Shown: piece by piece, positions 40,913-49,964 of the stretch
How positions within the stretch are numbered: position 1 is the first letter of the stretch
Layout: each line of letters starts with the position of its first letter
DNA from: Rhodobacteraceae bacterium HLUCCO07
Lineage (GTDB): Bacteria; Pseudomonadota; Alphaproteobacteria; Rhodobacterales; Rhodobacteraceae
Assembly: GCA_001314705.1 (NCBI GenBank)
Contig: LJSU01000024.1
Coordinates: 1-62,528 of the forward strand
Direction of reading: 5' to 3'
Length of the DNA stretch: 62,528 bases
Program-made: the position numbers and the translations under genes
The notes under the pieces: model-generated
What the model saw: only the letters and a program-made list of their open reading frames with translations
Told to the model about the DNA's origin: nothing
Database searches by the model: none

Positions 40913-42046
40913 ATGGCCAGCACCGAACCCGCTTTCAGCCTCGGCATCGAAGAGGAATATCTGCTCGTCGATCGGGACAGCCTCGATCTTGCAACCGCCC
41001 CCGAGGCCCTGATGGAGCGCTGCGCCGCCGCGCTCGAAGGCCAGTTCAGCCCCGAATTCCTCGACTGCCAGGTCGAGATCGGCACCAAGGTCTGCCGCGA
41101 CATCGACGAGGCGCGCGAAGACCTCAGACGCCTGCGCGCCACCGTCGGGCGCGAGGCTGCGGCCTTCAACCTCGCGCCCATCGCCGCCTCGTGCCACCCG
41201 TTTTCGGACTGGCGCGACCAGCATCACACCCGCAAGGAACGCTATGACAGCCTGCGCGACGACCTCGCCGGGGTGGTGCGCCGCCTGCTGATCTGCGGCA
41301 ACCACGTTCATGTCGGCATCGACGACCGCGACCGCCGGGTCGACACGATCAACCAGCTCAAGTATTTCCTGCCGCACCTGCTGGCGCTGAGCTGCTCCTC
41401 GCCCTTCTGGCAGGGCCAGGATACGGGGCTGAGCTGTTACCGGCTCACCGTGTTCGACAACCTGCCGCGCACCGGCCTGCCGCCCCGGCTCGAAGCCTGG
41501 GGGGAATTCGAACGCTCGGTTTCGGCCCTTGTCGAACTGGATCTGATCGAGGACGCCAGCAAGATCTGGTGGGATCTGCGCCCCTCGCATGCCTATCCGA
41601 CCATCGAATCGCGCATCTGCGATGTTTCACCGCGCATGGAGACCGCCCTCACCCTCGCGGCATTGACCCAATCGCTCACCCGGATGCTCTGGCGGCTCAG
41701 CCAGAAGAACCAGCGATGGCGCATCTACGACAATTTCCTGATCGCCGAGAACCGCTGGCGCGCACAGCGTTACGGGGTCGACGAAGGGCTGATCGATTTC
41801 GGTGCCCACGCGATCCAGCCCTTTTCGGAGGCAATCGACGACATTCTCGAACTCGTCGCCGAGGACGCCGGCATTCTTGGCTGCACCCGCGAGGTCGAAC
41901 ATGCCCGCACCATCCTGCGCGACGGCACATCCGCCCATCGCCAGCGCGGGGTCTATCGCGAGGCATGCGATACCGGCCAGACCCACGACGATGCCCTGCG
42001 CGCCGTGGTGCGCCACCTGATCGAGGAGTATCATGCGGATCTCTGA
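40913..42046 (+). CDS. YbdK-type carboxylate-amine ligase (GCS2 family)
   Basis: A 377-residue ATP-dependent ligase of the glutamate-cysteine ligase type 2 family. [13 protein letters not shown] is the N-terminal ATP-grasp-like signature, with [11 protein letters not shown] (the HVHVG segment) in the middle and [16 protein letters not shown] after it. Family members ligate a carboxylate to an amine; E. coli YbdK shows weak gamma-glutamylcysteine ligase activity. The ATG at 40913 has AAAGGGGGG ahead. The reaction here is unknown, and its place among valine genes is unexplained. Confidence 0.88.
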   Translation: MASTEPAFSLGIEEEYLLVDRDSLDLATAPEALMERCAAALEGQFSPEFLDCQVEIGTKVCRDIDEAREDLRRLRATVGREAAAFNLAPIAASCHPFSDWRDQHHTRKERYDSLRDDLAGVVRRLLICGNHVHVGIDDRDRRVDTINQLKYFLPHLLALSCSSPFWQGQDTGLSCYRLTVFDNLPRTGLPPRLEAWGEFERSVSALVELDLIEDASKIWWDLRPSHAYPTIESRICDVSPRMETALTLAALTQSLTRMLWRLSQKNQRWRIYDNFLIAENRWRAQRYGVDEGLIDFGAHAIQPFSEAIDDILELVAEDAGILGCTREVEHARTILRDGTSAHRQRGVYREACDTGQTHDDALRAVVRHLIEEYHADL

Positions 42047-42154
42047 AGGGCCGAATTCCGCGTCAGGCGCGCGCGCCCCTTCAAGCCGTTGCAAAACTCG
42101 TGTAAGAATCCGGAATTAAACACTCGTTCAATTCCACCGAGGAGGAGCCGCATC

Positions 42155-43300
42155 ATGGATTTCGCACTGAGCGAGGAACAGACCCTCATATTCGACATGG
42201 CCAAGGGGTTCGGCGAGGAGCACATCGCCCCCCACGCCCAGGACTGGGAAGACCAGGGCACGATCCCCAGGGATCTCTGGCCCAAATGCGCCGAACTGGG
42301 CTTCGGCGGGCTTTACGTCTCCGAGGATTACGGCGGCTCGGGCCTCTCGCGCCTCGATGCGGCGCTGGTGTTCGAGGCGCTTGCGATGTCCTGCCCCTCG
42401 GTGGGGTCGTTCCTGTCGATCCACAACATGTGCGGCGGCATGATCGACAAGTTCGGCTCCGAGGAAACCAAGCAGAAATGGCTTCCTGACCTGTGTTCGA
42501 TGGAAAAGGTCTTTTCCTATTGCCTGACAGAACCCGGCTCCGGCTCGGACGCCGCCGCGCTGAAAACCCGCGCGGCGAAAACCAATGACGGCTACGTGCT
42601 CAACGGCACCAAGGCGTTCATCTCGGGCGGCTCCTATTCGGATGCCTATGTCACCATGGTGCGCACCGGCGAGGACGGACCCAAGGGCATTTCCACCGTC
42701 GTGGTCGAGGATGGCACCGCGGGACTTTCGTTCGGTGCGCTGGAGCGGAAGATGGGATGGCTCGCCCAGCCCACCGCGCAGGTGCAGTTCGACGATTGCA
42801 AGGTGCCGCTCGACAACCTGATCGGCGACGAGGGCCGCGGTTTTGCCTATGCCATGGCCGGACTCGACGGCGGGCGGCTCAACATCGCCGCCTCGGCGCT
42901 GGGCGGGGCGCAAAAGGCGCTCGACCTCACGCTGGCCTACATGGCCGAGCGCAAGGCCTTCGGCAAGCCGATCAACCAGTTCCAGGCCCTGCAATTCAAG
43001 CTGGCCGAGTTCGAGACCCGGCTGCAAGCCTCGCGCACCTTCCTGCGCCAGGCGGCATGGAAACTCGACAACGGCGCCCATGACGCGACCAAGTTCTGCG
43101 CCATGGCGAAGCTCATGGTCACCGACGCGGCCTTCGACGTGGCCAATGGCTGCCTGCAACTGCATGGCGGTTATGGCTATCTCGCCGATTACGGGATCGA
43201 GAAGATCGTGCGCGACCTGCGCGTCCACCAGATCCTCGAAGGTACCAACGAGATCATGCGCATGATCGTCTCGCGCCAGATGATCGCCGACGCGGCATGA
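42155..43300 (+). CDS. Acyl-CoA dehydrogenase, probably isobutyryl-CoA dehydrogenase
   Basis: A 381-residue FAD enzyme introducing a double bond in acyl-CoA. Family segments: FALSEEQTLIFDMAKGF, the FAD-contact CLTEPGSGSDAAAL, ISGGSYSDAYVTMVRTGE, the helix ERKAFGKPINQFQALQFKLA, and the end VHQILEGTNEIMRMIV with the catalytic Glu. The substrate is inferred from context: mmsA, the 3-hydroxyisobutyryl-CoA hydrolase and mmsB nearby point to isobutyryl-CoA of valine catabolism. GGAGGAG precedes the ATG. Repeat copy C starts 21 bp after the stop. Confidence 0.9.
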   Translation: MDFALSEEQTLIFDMAKGFGEEHIAPHAQDWEDQGTIPRDLWPKCAELGFGGLYVSEDYGGSGLSRLDAALVFEALAMSCPSVGSFLSIHNMCGGMIDKFGSEETKQKWLPDLCSMEKVFSYCLTEPGSGSDAAALKTRAAKTNDGYVLNGTKAFISGGSYSDAYVTMVRTGEDGPKGISTVVVEDGTAGLSFGALERKMGWLAQPTAQVQFDDCKVPLDNLIGDEGRGFAYAMAGLDGGRLNIAASALGGAQKALDLTLAYMAERKAFGKPINQFQALQFKLAEFETRLQASRTFLRQAAWKLDNGAHDATKFCAMAKLMVTDAAFDVANGCLQLHGGYGYLADYGIEKIVRDLRVHQILEGTNEIMRMIVSRQMIADAA

Positions 43301-43320
43301 GGCCAGTCGGCGTATATCCC

Positions 43321-43401
43321 GCCGGATCGCCCGCGATCCGGCATGCGCCCACCCGCCCCCAAGGCGGGCGCATTCGCGCCCACCACGGGCGGACGCATGC
43401 C
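43321..43401 (+). repeat. Structured interspersed repeat, copy C (after acyl-CoA dehydrogenase)
   Basis: An 81-bp element nearly identical to copy B. Its hairpin 1 is GCCGGATC/GATCCGGC, where the sixth pair is A-T instead of the G-C of copy B. The outer stem GGCATGCG/CGCATGCC and the branch GGGCGC-ATTC-GCGCCC are unchanged. It lies 30 bp before the hydrolase gene. Confidence 0.8.
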
Positions 43402-43430
43402 TGCCGTTCCGAACAACAAAGTCCGTATCC

Positions 43431-44459
43431 ATGACCGACATCACCACCACCATCACCGGACGCGCCGGTCGCATCACCCTCCGGCGCCCCAAGGCGCTCA
43501 ACGCCGTCACCTATGAAATGGTCGAGGCGATCGACGCCGCGCTCAGGGACTGGCGCGACAATGATGCCGTCGCCCTCGTCGTGATCGACGCCGAGGGCGA
43601 GAAAGCGTTCAGCGCGGGCGGCGACATCGCCGAGCTTTACGCCACCGGCAAGGCGGGCGATTACGATTTCGGCCGGACCTTCTGGCGCGACGAATACCGC
43701 ATGAACGCCATGCTCGCGGAATATGAAAAACCCATCGTCTCGTTCCTGCAGGGCTTCACCATGGGCGGCGGCATGGGCGTGGGCTGTCACGTCTCGCACC
43801 GGGTCGTGGGCGAGACGAGCCAGATCGCCATGCCCGAATGCGGCATCGGCCTCGTGCCCGACGTGGGCGGCTCGATGATCCTGGCCAATGCGCCGGGGCA
43901 TCTCGGCGCTTACCTCGGCACCACCGGTGCGCGCATGGGGCCCGCCGACGCGATCCTCGCTGGCTTTGCCGATCTTTTTATCCCGCAGGATCAATGGCCC
44001 GCCCTCATCGCCACGCTCGAAGCCTCCGGCGAAACCACCTGCCTCGATCAGGCCAGGGCCACGCCACCCCAAGGCAAGCTCGATGCGCTGCGCCCCGAGA
44101 TCGACAGCCATTTCGCCGCCCCCGACCTGCCCGCGCTCCTCGCCGCGCTGGGCACGAGCGACAGCGCGTTCGCCGCCGAAACGCACAAGTCCCTGTCGCG
44201 CGCCTCGCCGCTCTCGGTCGCCTGCACGCTCGAGATGATGCGCAGGCTCAAGGGCAACACCGACATCCGCGACGCGCTCGCCCTCGAATACCGCTTCACC
44301 TTCCGCGCGATGGAACATGGCGATTTCCTCGAAGGCATCCGCGCCGCGATCATCGACAAGGACCGCAAGCCGCGCTGGCAACACGACCCCGACCACTTGC
44401 CATCCAGTGCCGTCGCCGACATGCTCGCGCCGCTGGGCGAACACGAACTGACATTCTGA
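43431..44459 (+). CDS. 3-hydroxyisobutyryl-CoA hydrolase (enoyl-CoA hydratase/isomerase family)
   Basis: A 342-residue crotonase-fold thioesterase that releases 3-hydroxyisobutyrate. The oxyanion loop GGDIAELYATG and MGGGMGVGCHVSHRVVGE are present, and PECGIGLVPDVGGS matches the hydrolase subgroup (PE.xIGLxPDVGG) rather than true hydratases. The length beyond ~260 residues is also that of the hydrolase group. The start ATG at 43431 lacks a strong ribosome site (weakly purine-rich). Mcr-type methacrylyl-CoA hydratase would be the missing partner in this route; none is nearby. Confidence 0.9.
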   Translation: MTDITTTITGRAGRITLRRPKALNAVTYEMVEAIDAALRDWRDNDAVALVVIDAEGEKAFSAGGDIAELYATGKAGDYDFGRTFWRDEYRMNAMLAEYEKPIVSFLQGFTMGGGMGVGCHVSHRVVGETSQIAMPECGIGLVPDVGGSMILANAPGHLGAYLGTTGARMGPADAILAGFADLFIPQDQWPALIATLEASGETTCLDQARATPPQGKLDALRPEIDSHFAAPDLPALLAALGTSDSAFAAETHKSLSRASPLSVACTLEMMRRLKGNTDIRDALALEYRFTFRAMEHGDFLEGIRAAIIDKDRKPRWQHDPDHLPSSAVADMLAPLGEHELTF

Positions 44460-44470
44460 GGGAGGAAACC

Positions 44471-45352
44471 ATGAAAATCGGATTCATCGGACTGGGCAAC
44501 ATGGGCGCGCCCATGGCCACGAACCTGGCCAAGGCAGGTCACGAGGTCACAGGCTTTGACACCGCGGATGTCACGATCGAGGGCGTGACCATGGCCAGCA
44601 GCGCCGCCGAGGCCGCAAGCGGGCGGGACGTGGTCATCACCATGCTGCCCAATGGCAAGATCCTGCGCGCCGTCGCCGACGAGATCATTCCCGCCATGGC
44701 CCCCGGCACAGGGTTCGTCGATTGCTCGACCGTCGATGTCGAAAGCGCCCGCGCCGTCGCCGAGAAGGCCGCCGCCGCGGGCCTGCTGCCCGTCGATGCG
44801 CCGGTTTCGGGCGGCGTGGGCGGTGCCGCGGGTGGCACGCTCACCTTCATGGCCGGCGGCAGCGCAGAGGCTTTCGCCAAGGCCGAACCCCTGTTCGGGA
44901 TCATGGGCCAGAAGGCCGTGCATTGCGGCGATCCGGGGGCCGGGCAAGCCGCCAAGATCTGCAACAACATGATTCTCGGCGCGACCATGATCGTGACCTG
45001 CGAAGCCTTCGCGCTGGCCGACAAGCTCGGCCTCGACCGGCAGAAGATGTTCGACGTGGTCTCGACCTCCTCGGGCTACAGCTGGTCGATGAACGCCTAT
45101 TGCCCGGCGCCCGGCATCGGCCCGCAAAGCCCGGCCGACAACGACTACAAGCCCGGCTTTGCCGCCGATCTCATGCTCAAGGATCTGCGCCTTTCGCAAC
45201 AGGCCGCCGAAGCGGTCGACGCCGACACGCCCCTGGGCCAGGCCGCGATGCGGCTCTACGCGCAATTCGTCGAGAACGAGGATGGTCTGGGCCGCGATTT
45301 CTCGGCCATGCTGCCCCGGTTCGAGAAACGATCGCGTGAGGGCGACAAATAA
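44471..45352 (+). CDS. mmsB: 3-hydroxyisobutyrate dehydrogenase
   Basis: A 293-residue NAD-dependent beta-hydroxyacid dehydrogenase forming methylmalonate semialdehyde, the substrate of MmsA. The N-terminal IGFIGLGNMGAPMATNLAKAG binds NAD, DAPVSGGVGGAAGGTLTFM holds the substrate, and the catalytic Lys is in AGQAAKICNNM. GGAGGA lies right before the ATG, only 11 bp after the hydrolase stop, so the two genes are one operon. The C-terminus ends with charged residues. Confidence 0.94.
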   Translation: MKIGFIGLGNMGAPMATNLAKAGHEVTGFDTADVTIEGVTMASSAAEAASGRDVVITMLPNGKILRAVADEIIPAMAPGTGFVDCSTVDVESARAVAEKAAAAGLLPVDAPVSGGVGGAAGGTLTFMAGGSAEAFAKAEPLFGIMGQKAVHCGDPGAGQAAKICNNMILGATMIVTCEAFALADKLGLDRQKMFDVVSTSSGYSWSMNAYCPAPGIGPQSPADNDYKPGFAADLMLKDLRLSQQAAEAVDADTPLGQAAMRLYAQFVENEDGLGRDFSAMLPRFEKRSREGDK

Positions 45353-45421
45353 CCGATGACGCGTCCGGGGGTATGCAGTAACATATAGCAGAAATTGCAT
45401 ACTCCCTGGAAAGGACAAGTC

Positions 45422-45616
45422 ATGACCCGCAACATCGACAATATCGAACGCATCCTGCGCATCGTCATCGGCGCCGCCCTCGTTCTGGGCTTCTTCGTCA
45501 GCAGCGGCAGCTACAGCTGGCTCTACCTGCTCGGGCTGATCCCTTTGGTCACCGGCCTGATCGGCTGGTGCCCGCCCTATGCGCTTCTGGGCATCAACAC
45601 CTGCAAGACGAAATAG
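45422..45616 (+). CDS. DUF2892 family small membrane protein
   Basis: A 64-residue protein with two hydrophobic helices: N-terminal TRNIDNIERILRIVIGAALV, then WLYLLGLIPLVTGLIGWCPPYALLGINTC. That start and the GWCPPYALLGxNTC ending mark the DUF2892 (YgaP-type) family, whose cysteines may bind sulfur species. AAAGGA precedes the ATG. It stands alone, 69 bp after mmsB, and may have its own promoter. Confidence 0.9.
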   Translation: MTRNIDNIERILRIVIGAALVLGFFVSSGSYSWLYLLGLIPLVTGLIGWCPPYALLGINTCKTK

Positions 45617-45952
45617 GCGCAAGAGGTGTTGCGCCGCGCTGACGCGCGCCGCCGCGGGGCCTCGCTCCGCTCGGCCCACAGGGGCAAGCCGGTGAGGGCC
45701 GGCCGGATTGCAGATGCCGCGCGGACATCGGACGGTGAATTGAGTATTTTTTCCAAGAAAGAGACCGCGCCCCGAATCTCCGGTTAACGAATTGCCTCCG
45801 GCTCTCGGCCCTGCCCCGCCGGCAGCCGGATGGCAGCCGGGCCGTGTACGCATGTCACCCCCCGATCTGCGCTGTCCGAGGCGGGTCAACCATCGTTAAC
45901 GCGATGGGCCGAGCAGGCGACGAAACAGGCCCGGCCGGCCCCGCCCCGCGCC
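45617..45952. other. Intergenic region between convergent DUF2892 and uvrA genes
   Basis: No gene recognised. The left part is very GC-rich with several short complementary segments (around 45625-45660). A run of six T lies at 45747-45752 without a hairpin just before it. The stretch serves as the shared 3' flank for both genes; I see no clear terminator for either. Confidence 0.4.
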
Positions 45953-48826
45953 CTATTCCGCCGCCGTCTGCTTACCGGTCTGGCGCCCCGCGGCCAGCAT
46001 CGGCTTGAGATATCTGCCGGTATGGCTGCGCGCGACTTCCGCCACCTCCTCGGGCGTGCCCACGGCCACGATCTCGCCGCCGCCATCGCCGCCTTCGGGT
46101 CCGATATCGATGATGTGATCGGCGGTCTTGATCACGTCGAGATTATGCTCGATCACGACCACCGTATTGCCCGCCTCGACCAGCTCATGCAGCACTTCGA
46201 GCAGCTTTTTCACGTCCTCGAAATGCAGCCCCGTGGTCGGCTCGTCGAGGATGTAAAGCGTGCGGCCGGTGGAGCGTTTCGACAGCTCTTTCGAGAGCTT
46301 CACCCGCTGCGCCTCGCCGCCCGAAAGCGTGGTCGCCTGCTGGCCCACCTTGATGTATCCCAGCCCCACGCGCATCAGAGCGTCCATCTTCTCGCGGATG
46401 CTGGGCACCGCCTTGAAGAACGCCTGTGCCTCTTCAACCGTCATGTCAAGAACGTCGGCTATGCTTTTGCCTTTGAAGCGAATTTCCAAGGTTTCGCGAT
46501 TGTAGCGCGCGCCCTTGCAGGTCTCGCATTCGACATAGACGTCCGGAAGGAAATGCATCTCGATCTTGATCACGCCGTCGCCCTGGCAGGCTTCGCAACG
46601 CCCGCCCTTGACGTTGAAGGAAAACCGCCCCGGCTTGTAGCCGCGCGCCTTGGCCTCGGGCAGCCCGGCGAACCAGTCGCGGATCGGGGTGAAGGCGCCG
46701 GTATAGGTCGCGGGGTTCGAGCGCGGGGTGCGCCCGATCGGGCGCTGGTCGATGTCGATCACCTTGTCGAGATGTTCCAGCCCCTTGATCGTCTCGCAGG
46801 ACGCGGGGGTCTGGCGCGCACCGTTGAGGCGCATGCTCGCCGTCTTGAACAGGGTCTCGATGGTCAGGGTCGATTTGCCGCCGCCCGACACGCCCGTCAC
46901 GCAGACGAACTTGCCCAGCGGAAACTCGGCCGTGACCTCGCGCAGGTTGTTGCCCGTGGCCTTAACCACGGTGACGGATTTTCCGCTGCCGGCGCGGCGT
47001 TCGGTGGCGTAAGGAATGCTCCGGGTTCCGGCCAGGTACTGCCCCGTGACCGAAGCCGCGTCCGCCGCGATCTCCTCCGGCGTCCCCCGCGCCACCACTT
47101 GCCCCCCATGCACCCCGGCACCCGGGCCGATGTCAAAGACGTAATCGGCCTCGCGGATCGCCTCCTCGTCATGTTCGACCACGATCACGGTGTTGCCCTG
47201 GTCGCGCAGGTTCTTGAGCGTGCCGAGAAGCCGGTCATTGTCGCGCTGGTGCAGTCCGATCGACGGCTCGTCGAGCACGTAGAGCACCCCGGTGAGGCCG
47301 CTGCCGATCTGGCTGGCCAACCGGATGCGCTGGCTCTCGCCACCCGACAGGGTACCACTTGAACGGCTAAGCGTAAGGTATTCCAATCCCACGTTATTCA
47401 GGAAACCGAGCCGCTCGCGGATCTCCTTGAGGATGGCCCGGGCGATCTCGTTCTTCTGGGCGCTCAGTTGCTCTGGCACGCCCTCGATCCAGGCCAGCGC
47501 CTCGCGGATGCTCATCTGCACCACCTGGCCGACATGCAACCTGGCGATCTTTACCGCCAGTGCCTCCTCGCGCAGCCGGTATCCGCCGCAGGCCCCGCAG
47601 GGGCGGTTGTTCTGGTAGCGTTCGAATTCCTCGCGAATCCAGCTCGAATCGGTTTCGCGATAGCGCCGCTCCATGTTCGGGATCACCCCCTCGAACACCC
47701 GGCTCACCTGGTAGACGCGGCCCCCCTCGTCATAGCGAAACTGGATCTCCTCGTCGCCCGATCCATACAGGAACACCTGCTGCACATGCTCGGGCAGGTC
47801 TTTCCACGCGGTGTTGACGTCGAATTCATAATGCCGCGCAAGTGCCTCGATCGTTTGCAGAAAATAGGGCGACTTGCCCTTGCGCCAAGGCGCCAGCGCG
47901 CCGTCGTAGATCTTGAGCGCGGCATCCGGCACGACAAGGCGTTCATCGAAGAAGAGCTCGACCCCCAACCCGTCGCATTCCGGGCAGGCCCCGAACGGCG
48001 CGTTGAACGAAAACAGCCGCGGCTCGATCTCGGGGATGGTGAAGCCACTGACGGGACAGGCGAAATTCTCGCTAAAGGTCATCCGCTCGGGCGCACCTTC
48101 GCGCGGAGCGGTTTCCAGGATCGCGATTCCATCAGCGAGGTCAAGCGCCGTGCGCAGACTGTCGGCCAGCCGCGTCTCCATCCCCTCGCGCACCACGATC
48201 CGATCGACTACCACGTCGATGTCATGGCGGAACTTCTTGTCGAGCGTGGGCGGATCATCCAGCTCGTGAAAGGTGCCATCGACCTTGACCCGCTGGAACC
48301 CCTGCTTGCGCAACTCGATGAATTCCTTGCGATATTCGCCCTTCCGGTCGCGCACGATCGGGGCCAGGAGATAGGCGCGCGTGCCGTGCTCCATGGCCAT
48401 GATCCGGTCGACCATGTCCTGCACCTGCTGCGCCTCGATCGGCAGGCCCGTGGCCGGGCTGTAGGGCGTGCCGGCGCGGGCAAAGAGCAGCCGCAGGTAA
48501 TCGTAGATCTCGGTGACGGTCCCCACGGTCGAGCGCGGGTTCTTCGAGGTTGTCTTTTGCTCGATCGAAATTGCCGGGGACAGGCCGCTGATGTGATCCA
48601 CATCGGGCTTTTCCATCATATCAAGGAATTGCCGCGCATAGGCCGACAGGCTCTCGACATAGCGCCGCTGCCCTTCGGCATAGATCGTGTCGAAGGCCAG
48701 CGACGACTTGCCGGACCCCGAAAGCCCGGTGATCACCACGAGCCGGTCACGCGGAATGTCCACGTCGATATTCTTGAGGTTATGCTCGCGCGCCCCGCGC
48801 ACCTCGATGTTCTTCAGCTCAGCCAT
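45953..48826 (-). CDS. uvrA: Excinuclease ABC subunit A
   Basis: A 957-residue ATPase that finds DNA lesions with UvrB in nucleotide excision repair. Two ABC modules are visible: Walker [10 protein letters not shown] at about 34-42 and GVSGGGKST in the second half, signatures LSGGESQR and LSGGEAQR, plus zinc-binding Cys clusters (CPVSG...CPEC and CEACQGD...CETCKG). I start at the ATG at 48824-48826, beginning [20 protein letters not shown], preceded by GGGGGG; the longer frame upstream lacks family sequence. An SOS box lies about 70 bp upstream. Confidence 0.97.
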   Translation of the reverse strand: MAELKNIEVRGAREHNLKNIDVDIPRDRLVVITGLSGSGKSSLAFDTIYAEGQRRYVESLSAYARQFLDMMEKPDVDHISGLSPAISIEQKTTSKNPRSTVGTVTEIYDYLRLLFARAGTPYSPATGLPIEAQQVQDMVDRIMAMEHGTRAYLLAPIVRDRKGEYRKEFIELRKQGFQRVKVDGTFHELDDPPTLDKKFRHDIDVVVDRIVVREGMETRLADSLRTALDLADGIAILETAPREGAPERMTFSENFACPVSGFTIPEIEPRLFSFNAPFGACPECDGLGVELFFDERLVVPDAALKIYDGALAPWRKGKSPYFLQTIEALARHYEFDVNTAWKDLPEHVQQVFLYGSGDEEIQFRYDEGGRVYQVSRVFEGVIPNMERRYRETDSSWIREEFERYQNNRPCGACGGYRLREEALAVKIARLHVGQVVQMSIREALAWIEGVPEQLSAQKNEIARAILKEIRERLGFLNNVGLEYLTLSRSSGTLSGGESQRIRLASQIGSGLTGVLYVLDEPSIGLHQRDNDRLLGTLKNLRDQGNTVIVVEHDEEAIREADYVFDIGPGAGVHGGQVVARGTPEEIAADAASVTGQYLAGTRSIPYATERRAGSGKSVTVVKATGNNLREVTAEFPLGKFVCVTGVSGGGKSTLTIETLFKTASMRLNGARQTPASCETIKGLEHLDKVIDIDQRPIGRTPRSNPATYTGAFTPIRDWFAGLPEAKARGYKPGRFSFNVKGGRCEACQGDGVIKIEMHFLPDVYVECETCKGARYNRETLEIRFKGKSIADVLDMTVEEAQAFFKAVPSIREKMDALMRVGLGYIKVGQQATTLSGGEAQRVKLSKELSKRSTGRTLYILDEPTTGLHFEDVKKLLEVLHELVEAGNTVVVIEHNLDVIKTADHIIDIGPEGGDGGGEIVAVGTPEEVAEVARSHTGRYLKPMLAAGRQTGKQTAAE

Positions 48827-48893
48827 CACATGCCCCCCGGACAGACCGCTTAACAGATAGTCACGCCATACCATAGTGCCAACCCGAAATCGA

Positions 48894-48908
48894 GAACGAA
48901 GGACGAAC
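48894..48908 (-). promoter_or_regulatory. LexA SOS box of uvrA (GTTC-N7-GTTC)
   Basis: On the minus strand GTTC-GTCCTTC-GTTC exactly fits the alphaproteobacterial LexA operator GTTC-N7-GTTC. It ends 68 bp before the uvrA start, so uvrA should be induced by DNA damage. The rhodanese gene on the other strand begins 105 bp away and might also be affected. Confidence 0.88.
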
Positions 48909-49012
48909 ATATGAAAATCAACCAACCACCTGCTTAACATTCTGCTTTTCGAATGTTATGTACCGGGCTCAGGCAAGTACGCCATGACGGAACATTGAAC
49001 AGGAGGACGGCC

Positions 49013-49375
49013 ATGTTCGGCCTTTTCGCAGGCAACAGGATTGAACGCATTGACCCGGTCGAGGCCGTCACCGGCGCGCGCGAAGGAACGGTCACGGTGA
49101 TCGACGTGCGCGAGATCGGCGAAGTCGCCGCCACCGGCAAGGCCGAGGGAGCCAAACACATTCCGATGATGCTCTTGCGTTCGAAATGTGACCCCAGTCA
49201 CCCCGAATTCGACCGCGCCCTCGATCCCGACAAGACCGTCGTCTTGTATTGCGCCACCGGCGCGCGCTCATCCTCGGCCGGGCAAATGCTCTGTCGCATG
49301 GGGTTCAAGGACGTGCGCAACCTGGGCGGGCTGCGCGACTGGGTGCGGGGTGGCGGCGCCACCGAACGCGCTTAA
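49013..49375 (+). CDS. Rhodanese-like domain protein
   Basis: A 120-residue single-domain sulfurtransferase-like protein. The active-site loop is VVLYCATGARSSSAGQML with Cys in the usual place, and the first half has VTVIDVREIGEVAATGKAEGAKHIP, the conserved DxRxxxE pattern. AGGAGG precedes the ATG at 49013; the ORF is open upstream but the extension has no family match. Its TAA and the stop of the facing methyltransferase share the bases TTAA. The sulfur acceptor is unknown. Confidence 0.9.
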   Translation: MFGLFAGNRIERIDPVEAVTGAREGTVTVIDVREIGEVAATGKAEGAKHIPMMLLRSKCDPSHPEFDRALDPDKTVVLYCATGARSSSAGQMLCRMGFKDVRNLGGLRDWVRGGGATERA

Positions 49376-49947
49376 TCCATCGCTTCATTTTTCCGGGCCA
49401 AAGCCCATGAACATATGGGAAAATCCGGATCGTTGGTCAGGTCGTCCTGGTCCGGGTCGTATTTCGGGGGCCAGTCTCTCTCGAGGTTGCGCGCCGCCGC
49501 GGCCCGGTTGCCCCATTGCGCGGCCCTGATGTCGTCGGGTGCGAATCCCGCCTCGATCAACAGGTTCTTCAACCCCCGCGCCGACCAGCGCGAACAATCC
49601 ACCGGGTCGCCGTGAAACGGGATGAGGAACGGCACGGCGAGCCAGAAATACCCGCCGGGCCGCAACATATCCAGCACGTTGACCGTGGCCATGTAGGGCC
49701 GGTCGAGATGTTCCCAGACCTGGTTGGCGAGGATCAGGTCGAACTGGCGCACTCGCCCTTTCGCGTCGAGGAACGGCCCCTTGCAGATGTCATGCCTGGG
49801 ATACCGAAACCGGCGATAGGAGCGGAAGGCGAACATCCGCCCCCATTTGCCGGAAATCTCGGCGGCATCCATGTTTGCCAGATCCAGCGCCTTGAGCCAG
49901 CCGCGGCTGGTCTGCTGCATCACGATCCTGTTCAGGCTTCCACTCAT
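49372..49947 (-). CDS. SAM-dependent methyltransferase-like protein
   Basis: A 191-residue protein with a type 11-like methyltransferase C-terminal part: FDLILANQVWEHLDRPYMATVNVLDMLRPGGYFWLAVPF is typical. The SAM-binding motif I is degenerate: LDLANMDAAEISGKWG stands where a GxGxG loop is expected, so activity is uncertain. The ATG at 49945-49947 was chosen; a GTG nine bases further gives MRAMSG. It follows lpd by 17 bp on the same strand. Substrate unknown. Confidence 0.72.
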   Translation of the reverse strand: MSGSLNRIVMQQTSRGWLKALDLANMDAAEISGKWGRMFAFRSYRRFRYPRHDICKGPFLDAKGRVRQFDLILANQVWEHLDRPYMATVNVLDMLRPGGYFWLAVPFLIPFHGDPVDCSRWSARGLKNLLIEAGFAPDDIRAAQWGNRAAAARNLERDWPPKYDPDQDDLTNDPDFPICSWALARKNEAMD

Positions 49948-49964
49948 CGCCCTCACGCCGGAGT

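Noticed and set aside
45725-45760. T-run at 45747-45752 as terminator of DUF2892
   Set aside because: No hairpin immediately precedes the T-run.
47468-48853. 461-codon plus-strand frame opposite uvrA
   Set aside because: Antisense shadow; uvrA motifs on the other strand are unambiguous.
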